NCBI GenBank assembly: GCA_022750195.1
Contig: JAKIWE010000002.1
Span: forward strand, 168,581 to 232,580
From: Thermoplasmata archaeon
Lineage (GTDB): Archaea; Thermoplasmatota; Thermoplasmata; Lutacidiplasmatales; UBA184
Direction: 5' to 3'
Length of the DNA stretch: 64,000 bases
Both the position numbers and the translations under genes were made by a program. Position 1 is the first letter of the stretch. Every line of letters starts with the position of its first letter. Under the pieces are notes generated by a model. That model ran no database searches. It was not told the origin of the DNA and saw nothing but the letters and a program-made list of their open reading frames with translations. Below, piece by piece: positions 1 to 10,310 of the stretch.

Positions 1-366
1 CGGGACGCGATCGCCGAGTGGGACGACATCGCCCGCCACGCCTCGTGGGTCGCGGCCATGGGTGCGTTCCATTCCCTCGAACTGATCGCCCACCGGGACC
101 TGACGCGCGTCGGAGCGACCCTGCACTACTTCGACCCGACGATCCTCTCGGGCTCCGAGATCTCGGACGCCGCCAAGGCGTTCCTCAGGGAGGGGTACGA
201 GGCGGACGTGGGCCACGCCGAGCAGGCGCTCGCCCTCGTCGATAGGTTCGCGGTCTCTCCGGAGTTGCGCTCCGAGGTGCAGTCGACGTTTCTCCGGTCC
301 GTCGACCTGTTCGATGACTACCTGATGGCTCGGCTCGAGCGGGCGGAGCAGTTTGAAGCTGCGTGA
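1..366 (+). CDS. Uncharacterised helical protein, C-terminal fragment (5' end outside window)
   Basis: Frame open from base 1 through the 58..366 ORF (RDAIAEWDDIARHASWVAAMGAFHSLELIAHRDL...), stop at 366; continuous with window edge. Confidence 0.5.
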   Translation, partial: RDAIAEWDDIARHASWVAAMGAFHSLELIAHRDLTRVGATLHYFDPTILSGSEISDAAKAFLREGYEADVGHAEQALALVDRFAVSPELRSEVQSTFLRSVDLFDDYLMARLERAEQFEAA

Positions 367-661
367 GGACGGCTGCGCGCTCTGCGGTTCGACGTGGGGC
401 GACTACTGGACCGAGATCGACGGGGAGCGCCGATTCTTTTGCTGCGAGCTCTGCGCGCTACAGTTCGGCCACCTTCTGGCTTCCATCCGTAACGAACTCG
501 GGGACGGTCGCGTGGACGGCGTCGCGATCGAGGGAGATCGTCGCGGGCGTACCGTCGCGGTCGAGCATCCTGGCGGCCCGAGCCGTTTTTCGTTCTACTT
601 CGGTGGAGAGGGCGAAGTCCGCCGGTTTCGGCGAACTACCCCTTCCCCCCCGCCGAGCTGA
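353..661 (+). CDS. Small Cys-rich zinc-binding protein, Ta0938-like
   Basis: CALCGSTWGDYWTEIDGERRFFCCELCALQF Cys pattern; resembles the archaeal Ta0938 family. Confidence 0.6.
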   Translation: MKLREDGCALCGSTWGDYWTEIDGERRFFCCELCALQFGHLLASIRNELGDGRVDGVAIEGDRRGRTVAVEHPGGPSRFSFYFGGEGEVRRFRRTTPSPPPS

Positions 662-756
662 TCGGCCCCACCGACCCGCCGGGCCGAAAGGCTGGAACTC
701 GTGCAGGTACCGCGGGGCGCCCGCCGTTATCTAGACCCGGTAGCGTCGGTCGCATC

Positions 757-1443
757 GTGATGGGCCGGACGAAAGGGGCCAGGAAACGGTACGACTTTCA
801 CGCGCACACCTTCCTCAGCGATGGTGAGAACTCTCCGACCGACATGTGGAGCGCCGCCGAGCGGGTCGGTCACCGAGTGCTGGCGCTGACCGACCACGTC
901 GCCCTCGAGGACCCTACGCCACTGCTCCGGCGGCTAGCCGAAGAGGCTGGCGCCTACGAGAACGGACCGATGACGACGCTGATCGGTGTGGAGCTGTCGA
1001 AGGTGCCCGCCTCGAAGATCGCGGAGGCAGCCCGGCGCGCCCGCCAAGCGGGGGCGCAGATCGTGATCGTCCACGGAGAAACGCTGATGGAATACGTCCC
1101 GCCCGGGACCAACCATGCCGCGCTCGCGGCCCCGGACGTCGACCTGCTCGCCCACCCCGGACTGTTGACCGAAAAAGACGCCGACCTCGCCCATGCCCAG
1201 GGCAAGGTGCTCGAGCTGAGTGCGCGACGGATGCACGGCCTGACGAACGGTCACGTCGCGTCGCTGGCCGTGGCGAGCGGCGTGGACGTGGTCGTTGATT
1301 CGGACGCGCACCGGTTCGACGAACTGGTCCCCCTCGAGCTGGCCCGACGGATCGCCCAGGGGGCCGGCTTGCAACCCGACCGCGTGGCCGCCGCCCTGGA
1401 AGAGGCGCCACGGCGGCTGGTCAAGCGGTGCGCGAGCTCCTGA
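757..1443 (+). CDS. PHP-domain histidinol-phosphatase-like phosphoesterase
   Basis: YDFHAHTFLSDGENSP...LALTDH...VIVHGETL...DVVVDSDAHRFDEL PHP motifs. Confidence 0.85.
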   Translation: MMGRTKGARKRYDFHAHTFLSDGENSPTDMWSAAERVGHRVLALTDHVALEDPTPLLRRLAEEAGAYENGPMTTLIGVELSKVPASKIAEAARRARQAGAQIVIVHGETLMEYVPPGTNHAALAAPDVDLLAHPGLLTEKDADLAHAQGKVLELSARRMHGLTNGHVASLAVASGVDVVVDSDAHRFDELVPLELARRIAQGAGLQPDRVAAALEEAPRRLVKRCASS

Positions 1444-1492
1444 TCCAGACCGCTCGCGAAAGGGTCAATCGCCCGCGGCTTTCGGCTGATCG

Positions 1493-2665
1493 ATGGCGAC
1501 GGAGGAGCGAGGGATCCTGGTCCTCGGCGCCGGCTACGCCGGTCTGAGCTTCGCCCACGCGGCCCGACGGGCGGGTCGCGGGCGATTCCCCGTGACGGTG
1601 GTCGATCGCCACCCGTTCCACGTGCTACGGACCGAACTCTACGAGGTGGGCGAGATCGCTCGCGATCCGGAGCACCTGGACGCTTGGGCCGTGCCGTTCA
1701 CGCAGGCGCTCGACGACCCCGCGCTCGGGCAGATCGTCGGGGAGGTCGAGTCGATCGACCTGGAACGACATTGCGTCCGCGTCTCGGGGGAGGAGGTCCC
1801 CTACGGCGCGCTGGCGATCTGCCTCGGCAGCGTCCCGGCGTACTACGGCGTCCCCGGCGCGGAGGCCGAGACGCACCAGGTCTACCGGATGGCGGGCGCG
1901 CGGCGGTTGGGGGCCGCGCTGCGCCAGCTCGAGATCGAATCCGCCTCGTGGACCGACCTCCGCCGACCGGAGGTGGTGGTGATCGGGGGCGGCTCGACCG
2001 GTACGGAGGTCGCCGCCGAGATCGCGACCGTCGATTGGCCGACGATCGTCGGCGTCGCCGCCAGGGAGCCGCACGTCCGACTCGTGACCGGCAAGATCCC
2101 GTTCCTCGATGGGATGCCCGAGGGTCTCGTCCGACACGCGCGCCGTCTCCTCGTCAAATCCGGCGTCGAGCTCATCGAGGGACTCAACGTCGAGCGGGTC
2201 GAGCCGAAGGTCGCTCACCTCGAAGGGGGGATGCGCCTGCCGTTCGATCTCGCGATCTGGTGCGCCGGGGTTCAGGTGCCCCCGATCGTGCGGGCCCTCC
2301 CGACCGCCCACGGGCGCGCCGGCCGGCTGGCCGTCGACGAACACCTCGAGCTGCCGCAGTGGCCCGGCGTCTTCGGCGTCGGCGACGTGATCGAGTTCAA
2401 GGACCCCGCCACCGGGATGCTCGTCCCCGCCACCGCCCAGGCGGCGCTGGCCGAGGCGCCGGTCGCCGGGAGGAACGCGGTGGCCCGGCTCCAGCGGAAA
2501 GCCCTCCAGCCGTTCCGCTACCGAGAGAAAGGGGTGATCGTCTCGGTGGGGGTAGGACGCGGGGCTGGGAGGGTGGCCAAGGTGACGGTCTGGGGGAGCC
2601 CGGCGGCGCTCCTCGCGGCGCTCCAGCAGAAGGAGTACGCCCGTCGCGTACGCCACGGGCGCTGA
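1493..2665 (+). CDS. FAD/NAD(P)-dependent oxidoreductase (NDH-2-like)
   Basis: GAGYAGLSFA and GGGSTGTEVAAEIA dinucleotide-binding motifs; GVFGVGDVIEF. Confidence 0.85.
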   Translation: MATEERGILVLGAGYAGLSFAHAARRAGRGRFPVTVVDRHPFHVLRTELYEVGEIARDPEHLDAWAVPFTQALDDPALGQIVGEVESIDLERHCVRVSGEEVPYGALAICLGSVPAYYGVPGAEAETHQVYRMAGARRLGAALRQLEIESASWTDLRRPEVVVIGGGSTGTEVAAEIATVDWPTIVGVAAREPHVRLVTGKIPFLDGMPEGLVRHARRLLVKSGVELIEGLNVERVEPKVAHLEGGMRLPFDLAIWCAGVQVPPIVRALPTAHGRAGRLAVDEHLELPQWPGVFGVGDVIEFKDPATGMLVPATAQAALAEAPVAGRNAVARLQRKALQPFRYREKGVIVSVGVGRGAGRVAKVTVWGSPAALLAALQQKEYARRVRHGR

Positions 2666-2723
2666 CCGCCCGAGAGCCGCTCACGCGGGGTGACGAGGCC
2701 CCGAGCGGCGAGGCGCGCGACCG

Positions 2724-3023
2724 CTACAGCTCCTTGATGATCCGGTCGAGCTCTTTGGCGACCTTGTCGAACTCGTCCGCGACCTTGTGGGCCGCTTTCT
2801 TCGCCGAGCCCGTGGGGTCCTTGACGGCCGTCTCGGCCTTGGCGGCGAGCCGCCGGGACAACGACGCCGCGTTCGACGCGAGCTCCTTCGCCGCCTTCTT
2901 CAGCTCGTCAGCGACCTGCTCCCCGGTGAGGGGGGGCGGAGGCGGAAGGAACACTTTGGCTCCGCAGGCCGGGCAAGAGGCGGCCCCGACCGGCAACTCC
3001 TTTCCACAGTTCTGGCAGTACAT
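2724..3023 (-). CDS. Zinc-ribbon domain protein with helical tail
   Basis: MYCQNCGKELPVGAASCPACGAKVF followed by Lys/Ala-rich helix. Confidence 0.75.
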   Translation of the reverse strand: MYCQNCGKELPVGAASCPACGAKVFLPPPPPLTGEQVADELKKAAKELASNAASLSRRLAAKAETAVKDPTGSAKKAAHKVADEFDKVAKELDRIIKEL

Positions 3024-3198
3024 CGAGCGCTCCTATCCGGTTACTGTGGGACCCTACTTACCGCAGGAGGGTTCGCAAAGTTCGCAGCCTGGAAGGACGT
3101 AACAAGGGTGCTATCGGTCTAGGCTCCGCGCCGTGGCCGCTGTCCTCGGGAGCGGCGGGACGCCCGTCGGGGCGTGGTTCTGCCGACCCTTGCTCCGA

Positions 3199-3558
3199 CT
3201 ACGTCGGGGGTGTAGGGCGGGGGGGCGGCGGGGCGCCCGCGCGGCGTGGCTGGTACCGGTAGAGAAGAAAGACCAAGATGGCGGCGTACAGTAACACGCC
3301 CCCCACGATGGCGACGATCACAGAACCGAGTTGGGTAGGCGGCCCCGGTGGAGAAACATACCCAAGTACGGCCGAGAGCGCAATCGTGGCGGCGAGGCCA
3401 GCGAAGATCTGAGCGCCGGTCGGACGGCGCTTGTAGAACGCCAGCGAGATCAATCCCGGAAGGATCATCCCTTCCGCAATGCCTCGGTCGGGAAAAGGCA
3501 GGCCGCTGCGTCCCACCCGTGGATGCGTGCTATGCGCCTGCATCCACGCTAACCGCAT
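3199..3558 (-). CDS. Small membrane protein
   Basis: Several hydrophobic segments. Confidence 0.5.
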   Translation of the reverse strand: MRLAWMQAHSTHPRVGRSGLPFPDRGIAEGMILPGLISLAFYKRRPTGAQIFAGLAATIALSAVLGYVSPPGPPTQLGSVIVAIVGGVLLYAAILVFLLYRYQPRRAGAPPPPRPTPPT

Positions 3559-3675
3559 CGCGCGACGCGGACCTGGTTCGCCGGGGAGGGCATGAGCGGT
3601 CTCGATAGGGGCGTCGGGGTGGATTCCAACCTGGACCGAGCACGCCGACCGTCGAGCGATGGCCAGGGGGGAGTG

Positions 3676-4197
3676 TCAGGGGATCGACACGGTGAGCAGC
3701 TCTGAAAACGGGCAGCCGTCCGCATAGGAGCCGACGTCGGCGACCCGGAGAGTGTCGTTGCGGAGGTTGGTGGGGATCGTCAGCAAACTGAACGTATCCT
3801 GCGAAGTAAGCGGCAGCGAGCCTCCCGCGCTCCAGTTGCCGGCCGTCGGTCCGTAGATCGTGTAGATGCCGATCGTGGACCCGCCGTGGTCCAACATGTG
3901 GGCCGCCCAATCCGGATCGGCGGAGACCGGCTGTCCGCTCGATGTTTGCACCCCAAACTTCAGGTCCTGGAGAGGCGACGGGGGCGACACACTGGCGATG
4001 GTAAAGTTGTACCAATGGTCCGTGCCGACCGATTGCTCCGTCGGGCTGCTGAAGGCGATTACAGTCCCCAGCGGCGTGTTGCCCGAGTAAGTGGGATTAC
4101 AGTCGACGGGAGTCGGCAACGATTCCCAGGAGATCGCCGCAGCCGCGGCGATTCCGACGACGACGGCCACAGCGGACCACCAGCCCCTGCCTTTCAT
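3676..4197 (-). CDS. Exported or anchored protein of unknown function
   Basis: Likely start MKGRGWWSAVAVVVGIAAAAAISW (N-terminal TM), Ser/Thr-rich ectodomain. Confidence 0.6.
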   Translation of the reverse strand: MKGRGWWSAVAVVVGIAAAAAISWESLPTPVDCNPTYSGNTPLGTVIAFSSPTEQSVGTDHWYNFTIASVSPPSPLQDLKFGVQTSSGQPVSADPDWAAHMLDHGGSTIGIYTIYGPTAGNWSAGGSLPLTSQDTFSLLTIPTNLRNDTLRVADVGSYADGCPFSELLTVSIP

Positions 4198-4404
4198 CTC
4201 GCAGAGTACCATGGGTGGGAGGGCGGTTGAAAGCTTGTCCACCTCGGAGAAGATGAGCGCGCGCCGCCGACTCCCTTGGCGGATCGAGTGCGTTGGGACG
4301 AGGCCCGAAGAGGGAGCTGCGCGGACGACGAGGTCCGCACCAAGTCGAATCCGACCGGCGGGGCCGATGCTCGGCCGACCGGAGGCCCGACGCCGTAGGT
4401 CGCG

Positions 4405-5175
4405 ATGAAGGATGCGGCGGACGTTCCACCCATGGACCGGGGCGCGCCCCCTTGGGGGTCCAACATCCTCGCGCCGGCCCCTCCGGGCCCGAGGCACAGC
4501 CGCTGGGTGCTCGACCTACCGAGCCCCGCCTTCCTCGGCGCTCTTGCGTCCTCGCAGCGTGTCGTTGCCAACGTCCCCGGCGAGCAGTTCGCCCTCGACC
4601 TTCAGGCCCACCTCGTCGCCCGAGATTTCCAGGTCGCCCGATCGACCCGGCTGCACGGTTCCCGGCAGTGGGGTGCCGCCGGATTCGTCGGGTCGGTCGG
4701 GGTCGTCCTCGCTGAGCGGGGGCTCCAGCTCGATCGAACCCTCACGCGACGGCTCCGAGTCCAGACCCTCGCCTTGGCCGCAGGCTTCTTCGCGCTCGTC
4801 GGGCTGACGGTCCTCCTCCGGTACGCGCGGTGGTCGATCCCGTGGTACCTCGCCCTTCCGTTCGCCCTCGCGGTGCCGGTGGTGGGGCTGCTAGCGTTCT
4901 TTCGGCTGGGCACGAACGCGTTCTGGTCCGAAGTGATCTATGTCGCCGTTGGGACCGGTGGACCGGGCGACGGGGGTGCTCCTTCAACGGGAGGCGCCGA
5001 ACCCGGTCTCCTGGTTCGGGGGTGGGCCGGCCTGGTCTGCAGCCAGAACGGAGGCACCCAACGGCTCGTCATCCGCTCTCCAAAGCGCGGTTTTCCGTCC
5101 TCGTCCCTCTCGGAGGTGCTCGACGAACTGCTCGACGAAGGCGTGCGGGCATCCTCCCCGCCTCTGCGAGCCTAG
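4405..5175 (+). CDS. Membrane protein, unknown function
   Basis: 256-aa ORF with two TM segments (TLALAAGFFALVGLTVLL; WYLALPFALAVPVVGLLAFF). Confidence 0.6.
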   Translation: MKDAADVPPMDRGAPPWGSNILAPAPPGPRHSRWVLDLPSPAFLGALASSQRVVANVPGEQFALDLQAHLVARDFQVARSTRLHGSRQWGAAGFVGSVGVVLAERGLQLDRTLTRRLRVQTLALAAGFFALVGLTVLLRYARWSIPWYLALPFALAVPVVGLLAFFRLGTNAFWSEVIYVAVGTGGPGDGGAPSTGGAEPGLLVRGWAGLVCSQNGGTQRLVIRSPKRGFPSSSLSEVLDELLDEGVRASSPPLRA

Positions 5176-5251
5176 GACCGGGACCGGCTTCGTGGCGTTC
5201 GGACGACTGGTTGGAACTCGACCCTTTATTCCCCCCTTCCATCGATGTCCG

Positions 5252-5767
5252 ATGCTCCGCCTCGAACCGATGAGTCGGCCAGAGTTTCAGGCGTCGGTCG
5301 AGCGGGCGATCCCTCGTCATGCGGGCGACAGCGCGCGGCGAGGCCGCTGGACGGAAGCAGCGGCGCTCGAGGCGAGCCAACGCGAGTTCGCCGAGCTGCT
5401 CCCGCAGGGCTTCGATACCCCCGCGTTCCATTTCTGCACCGTCGTGAACGACGCGGACGGCGCAGGCGTCGGCGAGACGTGGTACCGCGTCCAGGAAAAA
5501 GGCGGCAAGCTCCATTTCTGGGTCGATTGGATCTGGATCGATCCACCGTTCCGCCGCCGAGGGTACGCCAGCGAGGTCCTCCTCCTGTTGGCCGGCCGTG
5601 CGGCCTCGCTGGGCGCAGACCGAATCGGTTTGAGCGTCGCCGACGATAACGCCAGTGCGAAGGCGCTGTACGCGAAACTCGGATTCAAGCCGTGGTCCGC
5701 CCAGTTGATGAAAGAGCTTCCACCGGTGGCGGCGAGTTCGACCCGGGCGAACCCGAAGCCCAAATAG
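5252..5767 (+). CDS. GNAT-family N-acetyltransferase
   Basis: WIDPPFRRRGYASEVLLLLAGRAASLGADRIGLSVADDNASAKALYAKLGF. Confidence 0.85.
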   Translation: MLRLEPMSRPEFQASVERAIPRHAGDSARRGRWTEAAALEASQREFAELLPQGFDTPAFHFCTVVNDADGAGVGETWYRVQEKGGKLHFWVDWIWIDPPFRRRGYASEVLLLLAGRAASLGADRIGLSVADDNASAKALYAKLGFKPWSAQLMKELPPVAASSTRANPKPK

Positions 5768-5792
5768 CGCGGCCCGATGGGCCGCGCCGGCT

Positions 5793-6668
5793 ATGGTCGG
5801 CGCGCGAACCCAGACGCCCCGCCAACGCCGCCGGCACGTCCGGCGCTCCTTCGAGGGGCGGGTCGAAGCCGAGTGGGGGCGGTATGCCGGAAACGCTCAA
5901 CGGGTCCTACGGAGGACCCTGCGCGAGCGGTTTCTCACCCGTCACTTGGGCCGGTCCCGGGATATCGTTCTCGAACTGGGACCCGGCCCCGGCCGATTCA
6001 CCTCCGTCATTCGGCGCTCGACACGAACCCGCGTGGCCGCCGTTGACCTCTCCCTGGCGAGCCTGCGCTCCGCCCGGCGACGAACCGGTCGCCAACCGGC
6101 CCGGGCCCCCATCGACTGGATCCAGGGCGCTGGGGAGCTGCTCCCGTTCCGAAACCGGACCGTCGACGCAGCGGTCGTCCTAGGGAACATCGTGAACTTC
6201 GCCGCCGCGGACGGACCGGCACTCCTTCAGGAACTAGGCCGAGTCGTCAAGCGGCAAGGATTGTTCGTCGCCGATTTCGCCTCCCCGGCGGGGGCCACTC
6301 ACGAGTTCTTCCACGTGGCGGCCCAACGACGATTGCTCCGTCGGATTTTGCGGCGTCCCGACTGGTACTTCGTCGATCAAGTGCTCCGCACCGGCTACCA
6401 ACCGTACGCGCCGACCCGCCTCGCACGTTGGGAGTTCCGGTTCTACACCGTCGGCGAGGTCGAGGAGGAGCTCGCTCGCGCTGGGTTCCGTGCGTTCGAT
6501 GCGATGAGCATCGCGCCAGTGGCCGCGTTCGAGGACCGCGTCGCGGCGATCGCCCGCCGAGAGCCGCGGACTTGGGAGAACCTGCTACGGACCGAGGAGA
6601 AGGTGGGCCGGCGGGTCGGCGCGCTCGAGACCGGCCACGGGTTCATGGTCGCCGCGGTACGGCGTTAG
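5793..6668 (+). CDS. Class I SAM-dependent methyltransferase
   Basis: VLELGPGPGRFTSVI motif I; AAVVLGNIVNF. Confidence 0.8.
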   Translation: MVGARTQTPRQRRRHVRRSFEGRVEAEWGRYAGNAQRVLRRTLRERFLTRHLGRSRDIVLELGPGPGRFTSVIRRSTRTRVAAVDLSLASLRSARRRTGRQPARAPIDWIQGAGELLPFRNRTVDAAVVLGNIVNFAAADGPALLQELGRVVKRQGLFVADFASPAGATHEFFHVAAQRRLLRRILRRPDWYFVDQVLRTGYQPYAPTRLARWEFRFYTVGEVEEELARAGFRAFDAMSIAPVAAFEDRVAAIARREPRTWENLLRTEEKVGRRVGALETGHGFMVAAVRR

Positions 6669-6728
6669 GGGGGAGGAAGACCTCGTCGCACCGGCACTTC
6701 CGTCCGCTCGGCACGGGACCCGTTATGG

Positions 6729-7754
6729 GTGAGCACGCTCGTGGGGCAACCGTCCCCTTCCGAACGAATGAAGGCGCTCGTGCTCATCGGAGGCTTCGGG
6801 ACCCGACTCCGGCCGATCACGTACGCCGTCCCCAAGCAGCTGATCCCGATCGCTGGGAAGGCGATGCTCTACCACGTGCTCGACCTGCTACCCCCGGAGG
6901 TGGACGAGGCGGTGCTGGCGACCGGTTACAAGTCGGAGGCGATCGAGGCGTACGTCCGGAGCGAACCCCCCGGGCTCCCGGTGAGGACCGTGAAGGAGAC
7001 GACGCCGCTCGGCACCGGCGGTGGGATGCGCAACGCGGGGGACACGATGACCGACCCGTTCGTACTGCTCAACTCCGACGTCATCGCCGAGGTAAACGTC
7101 GCCGGCATGATCGCCCAGCACCGGGAGCGAAAGGGGGTGGGCACGATGTCCCTCTACGAGGTCGAGGATACCCGCCCGTACGGGGTCGCGGCCCTCGGGG
7201 AGCAGGACCGCATCGTCCGGTTCGTCGAGAAACCCGAACCCGCCAACGCCCCTTCTCATTGGATCAACGCCGGCGTCTCGGTGTGGAACCGCGACGTCAT
7301 CGAGAAGATCCCGACGGGGAGGCCGGTCAGCTTCGAGACCGAGATCCTTCCCGGCCTGCTCTCCGTCGGCGTCTTTGGCTACAAACTCCCCGCGTTCTGG
7401 GAGGATGCGGGGACCCCGGAGCGTCTCCTTCACGCCCAGCGACTTCTCTTCGACGCCGGCCGCGGGGTCGACGTCCACCTTCCTTCCGGGGCCGAGGGGC
7501 AGGGCCCCGTGTCGGCGGGGGAAGGGTCGATCGCCCGGGGAGCCTCCTTCGGCGGCTACGTCACCCTCGGGGCGGACGTTCGGGTCGAGCCGCTCGCGCA
7601 TCTCGAGGACGCCGTCGTAATGGAAGGCGCGGTCATCGGCGCGAACGCGGTCGTCGCCCACGCGCTCGTGGGTCCGAAGGCCGTCGTCCCGCCGGGCCAG
7701 CGGATCGAAGGAACGATCTGGGCCCCGAACGCCGAGCCCCCGAAGGCGACTTAA
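6729..7754 (+). CDS. Sugar nucleotidyltransferase (glucose-1-phosphate thymidylyltransferase/GMP type)
   Basis: MKALVLIGGFGTRLRPITYAVPKQLIPIAGKAM; hexapeptide-like C-terminus. Confidence 0.88.
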   Translation: MSTLVGQPSPSERMKALVLIGGFGTRLRPITYAVPKQLIPIAGKAMLYHVLDLLPPEVDEAVLATGYKSEAIEAYVRSEPPGLPVRTVKETTPLGTGGGMRNAGDTMTDPFVLLNSDVIAEVNVAGMIAQHRERKGVGTMSLYEVEDTRPYGVAALGEQDRIVRFVEKPEPANAPSHWINAGVSVWNRDVIEKIPTGRPVSFETEILPGLLSVGVFGYKLPAFWEDAGTPERLLHAQRLLFDAGRGVDVHLPSGAEGQGPVSAGEGSIARGASFGGYVTLGADVRVEPLAHLEDAVVMEGAVIGANAVVAHALVGPKAVVPPGQRIEGTIWAPNAEPPKAT

Positions 7755-8794
7755 CCGGCGTAGGCCGGTCCGGTCACCACGACCTTCAGCGAGCTTTCCG
7801 CATCGCGGGCCAAATCGAACGCTGCCCGGAGGTCGGCCACCGGGCGACGGTGCGTCACCACGTCGGCGAGGTCGAGCTTGCCCGAGAGCGCGAGCCGCTG
7901 GACCGTCGCCACGTCCTCCTCGGTCGTCGCGTAGGTGGGGACGACGCGCACGCCGCCGAGGTACAGCTGCTGGAGGTCGACATCGAGCCGCCCGTAGGGC
8001 TCCGGCAGGCCGAAAAGATTGAGCGTTCCGCCGCGACGGGTCGCTCGGTAGGCGAGCTGGATGGCCGCCGAGGCGCCCGTCGCGGCGACGCCGAAATCGA
8101 CGAGCTTCCCCCCCGTGGCACTGCGGATCGCTTCGAGAGCCTTCGGTCCGTCCGCCGGATCGACCACCAGGTCGAAGCCGCGGCGCGCCGCGCGTTCTCG
8201 TCGGGCAGCGGAGATCTCCGCACCGCCGACCCAGGAGGCGCCCATCGCGCGCGCCACGCGCCCGTACAGCACTCCGACCGGACCCAGTCCCGTCAGAAAG
8301 ACCCGGTCGCCGGGAGCCAAGCCCACGCGCCGCAACGCCGTCACGGCGCAGCCGGCCGGCTCGAAGAGGGAGCCGCGGTCCCAGTCCACGCCGTCATCGA
8401 GAACGAGGACCGCGCCGCGTTCGACGTTCTCCTTGGGTACCCGGAACTGCTCGGAAAAGCCCCCAGGTTCGATGTTCGTACGAGCGTACTCGGCGCAGAA
8501 GGTCGTGTCGCCCCGAGCACAGACCTCGCACGCGTAGCACGGAACGTGGTGGTGGACGAACACCCGATCGCCGAGGGCGAACTTCGCGACCCCCTCGCCC
8601 ACCTCGGTGACCCGCCCGACCGGCTCGTGCCCGATCTTGCCGGCGGTCTGGTACCGGCCTCGGAGCTTCTCGAGGTCGGTCCCACAGACTCCGCAGGCGG
8701 CGAGCGTCACGACGATCTCGCCGGGGCCCGCGTGAGGGGCCGGGAGATCGTCGACGGCCAGCTGGCCGGTTCCGGCGAGGCGCCCGACCTTCAT
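7751..8794 (-). CDS. Zinc-dependent medium-chain alcohol dehydrogenase
   Basis: GVCGTDLEKLRG, GHEPVGRVTEVGEGV, VFVHHHVPCYACEVCARG. Confidence 0.87.
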   Translation of the reverse strand: MKVGRLAGTGQLAVDDLPAPHAGPGEIVVTLAACGVCGTDLEKLRGRYQTAGKIGHEPVGRVTEVGEGVAKFALGDRVFVHHHVPCYACEVCARGDTTFCAEYARTNIEPGGFSEQFRVPKENVERGAVLVLDDGVDWDRGSLFEPAGCAVTALRRVGLAPGDRVFLTGLGPVGVLYGRVARAMGASWVGGAEISAARRERAARRGFDLVVDPADGPKALEAIRSATGGKLVDFGVAATGASAAIQLAYRATRRGGTLNLFGLPEPYGRLDVDLQQLYLGGVRVVPTYATTEEDVATVQRLALSGKLDLADVVTHRRPVADLRAAFDLARDAESSLKVVVTGPAYAG

Positions 8795-10182
8795 CCGCGG
8801 CGGCGGGCCGCCGTGATCGCGGCGTCGAGGATCTCGACGCCTTCGTCGACCTCCGGTCCGCGGATGACGAGCGGCGGGATGTACCGTATCGACGACTTTC
8901 CGCACGGTAGCAGGACGAGCCCCCGGCGGTACGACTCCTCGATCACCCGGTCACGGAGCGCGACGTCGGGGGTCTTGTCCCTGGCCCCTTTGATGAACTC
9001 GGTCGCGACCATCAGTCCCAACCCGCGGACGTCGCCGATCTCCTCGTGCTTCTGCTGGAGCTCGCGAAGACGCGCGATCAGGTGCTCGCCCTGGACGCGA
9101 GAGTTCTCGATCAGCTTCTCGCGCTCGAGCACATCGAGCGTCGCGAGGGCCCCGGCGACCGCCACGAGGTTTCCGCCGAAGGTGTTGGAATGGGCGCCTT
9201 GGTGCGGGTAGTCGAGCTCCTTGCGGAACACCATCGCGCCGATCGGTAGGCCGCTCCCGAGCGCCTTCGCGGTCGCCACGATGTCGGGCGTGACGCCGTG
9301 GTGCTCGATGCCGAACCATTTGCCGGTGCGGCCGAAGCCGGCCTGGACCTCGTCGTCGATGAACAGGATGCCGTGTTCGTCGAGGATGCTCTTCATCGCG
9401 CGGAACCAGCCCTTCGGTGGAACGACGTAGCCGCCCTCGCCCATCACCGGCTCGGCGATGAACGCCGCGACGTCCTCCGGCGGGATCGACGTCTCGAAGT
9501 AGAGCTCTTTCAGGATCTTGGCGCAGTACAGGTCGCAGCTCGGGAACTCGAGCTGGTAGGGGCACCGGTAGCAGTACGGGGGCGGGATATGGTGACCGCC
9601 GCCGGTGAACGGCTGGAACCGAGCCCGCTGGGTCGGCTTCGAGGCCGTCATCGTAAGCGAGCCCATCGACCGACCGTGGAACGCGCCGAGGAGGCCGATG
9701 GTGATCGGTCGCTGGCGGTTCCACCGGGCGATCTTGAGCGCCGCCTCGACGCTCTCCGTCCCGCTGTTGGTGAAGAAGACCTTCTTCGCGAAGTCGCCGG
9801 GGATGAGGCCGGTGAGCCGCTCGGCGAGCCGGACCTGGTTCTCGTAGTAGTAGTCGGTCCCCGCGAAGTGCATCAGGCGGCCGGCCTGCTCGCGGATCGC
9901 GGCGACCACGTCCGGGTGACAGTGACCGGTGTTGACCACGCCGACGCCGGAGGTGAAATCGAGAAGCCGGTTGCCGTCGACGTCGTTCACCCAGACGCCC
10001 GAGGCGCTTTCGGCGACGACGGGCGAGGTCTTCGTGCTCGTCTGAAGGAATCGTGTGTCGGCCGCGACGATCTTCTTCCCTTTCGGTCCGGGGATCGCGG
10101 TCTTGAGGACCACGCCGCGCGGCGTCTTCGTCTCGTCTCCGGGGGAAATCGGGGTCGAGGAACGTGGAGTGCTCTGGCTCAT
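8791..10182 (-). CDS. Class III aminotransferase (4-aminobutyrate type)
   Basis: LLDFTSGVGVVNTGHCHPDVVAAI; FIDDEVQAGFGRTGKWFGIEHHGVTPDIVATAKALGSGLPIGA. Confidence 0.9.
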   Translation of the reverse strand: MSQSTPRSSTPISPGDETKTPRGVVLKTAIPGPKGKKIVAADTRFLQTSTKTSPVVAESASGVWVNDVDGNRLLDFTSGVGVVNTGHCHPDVVAAIREQAGRLMHFAGTDYYYENQVRLAERLTGLIPGDFAKKVFFTNSGTESVEAALKIARWNRQRPITIGLLGAFHGRSMGSLTMTASKPTQRARFQPFTGGGHHIPPPYCYRCPYQLEFPSCDLYCAKILKELYFETSIPPEDVAAFIAEPVMGEGGYVVPPKGWFRAMKSILDEHGILFIDDEVQAGFGRTGKWFGIEHHGVTPDIVATAKALGSGLPIGAMVFRKELDYPHQGAHSNTFGGNLVAVAGALATLDVLEREKLIENSRVQGEHLIARLRELQQKHEEIGDVRGLGLMVATEFIKGARDKTPDVALRDRVIEESYRRGLVLLPCGKSSIRYIPPLVIRGPEVDEGVEILDAAITAARRRG

Positions 10183-10310
10183 GGTCGGCTCGGACCGAGC
10201 ACCGCCGTGGAGCGGAAAAGCGTTCGCAAGGCGTCCGCGGGCCCGGCGGATTCCGGAACGGCCAGTGGAGCCGTGGGGTTTATTGGGCGTGCAGATTGGA
10301 AAGCCCCCTC

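Noticed and set aside
1684-3102. 472-aa ORF overlapping the FAD oxidoreductase gene
   Set aside because: Arg/Gly/Pro-rich out-of-frame translation in high-GC DNA; the 1493..2665 frame has clear cofactor motifs.
6428-9211. 927-aa ORF spanning nucleotidyltransferase and dehydrogenase genes
   Set aside because: Low-complexity Arg-rich product antisense or out of frame to three recognisable genes.
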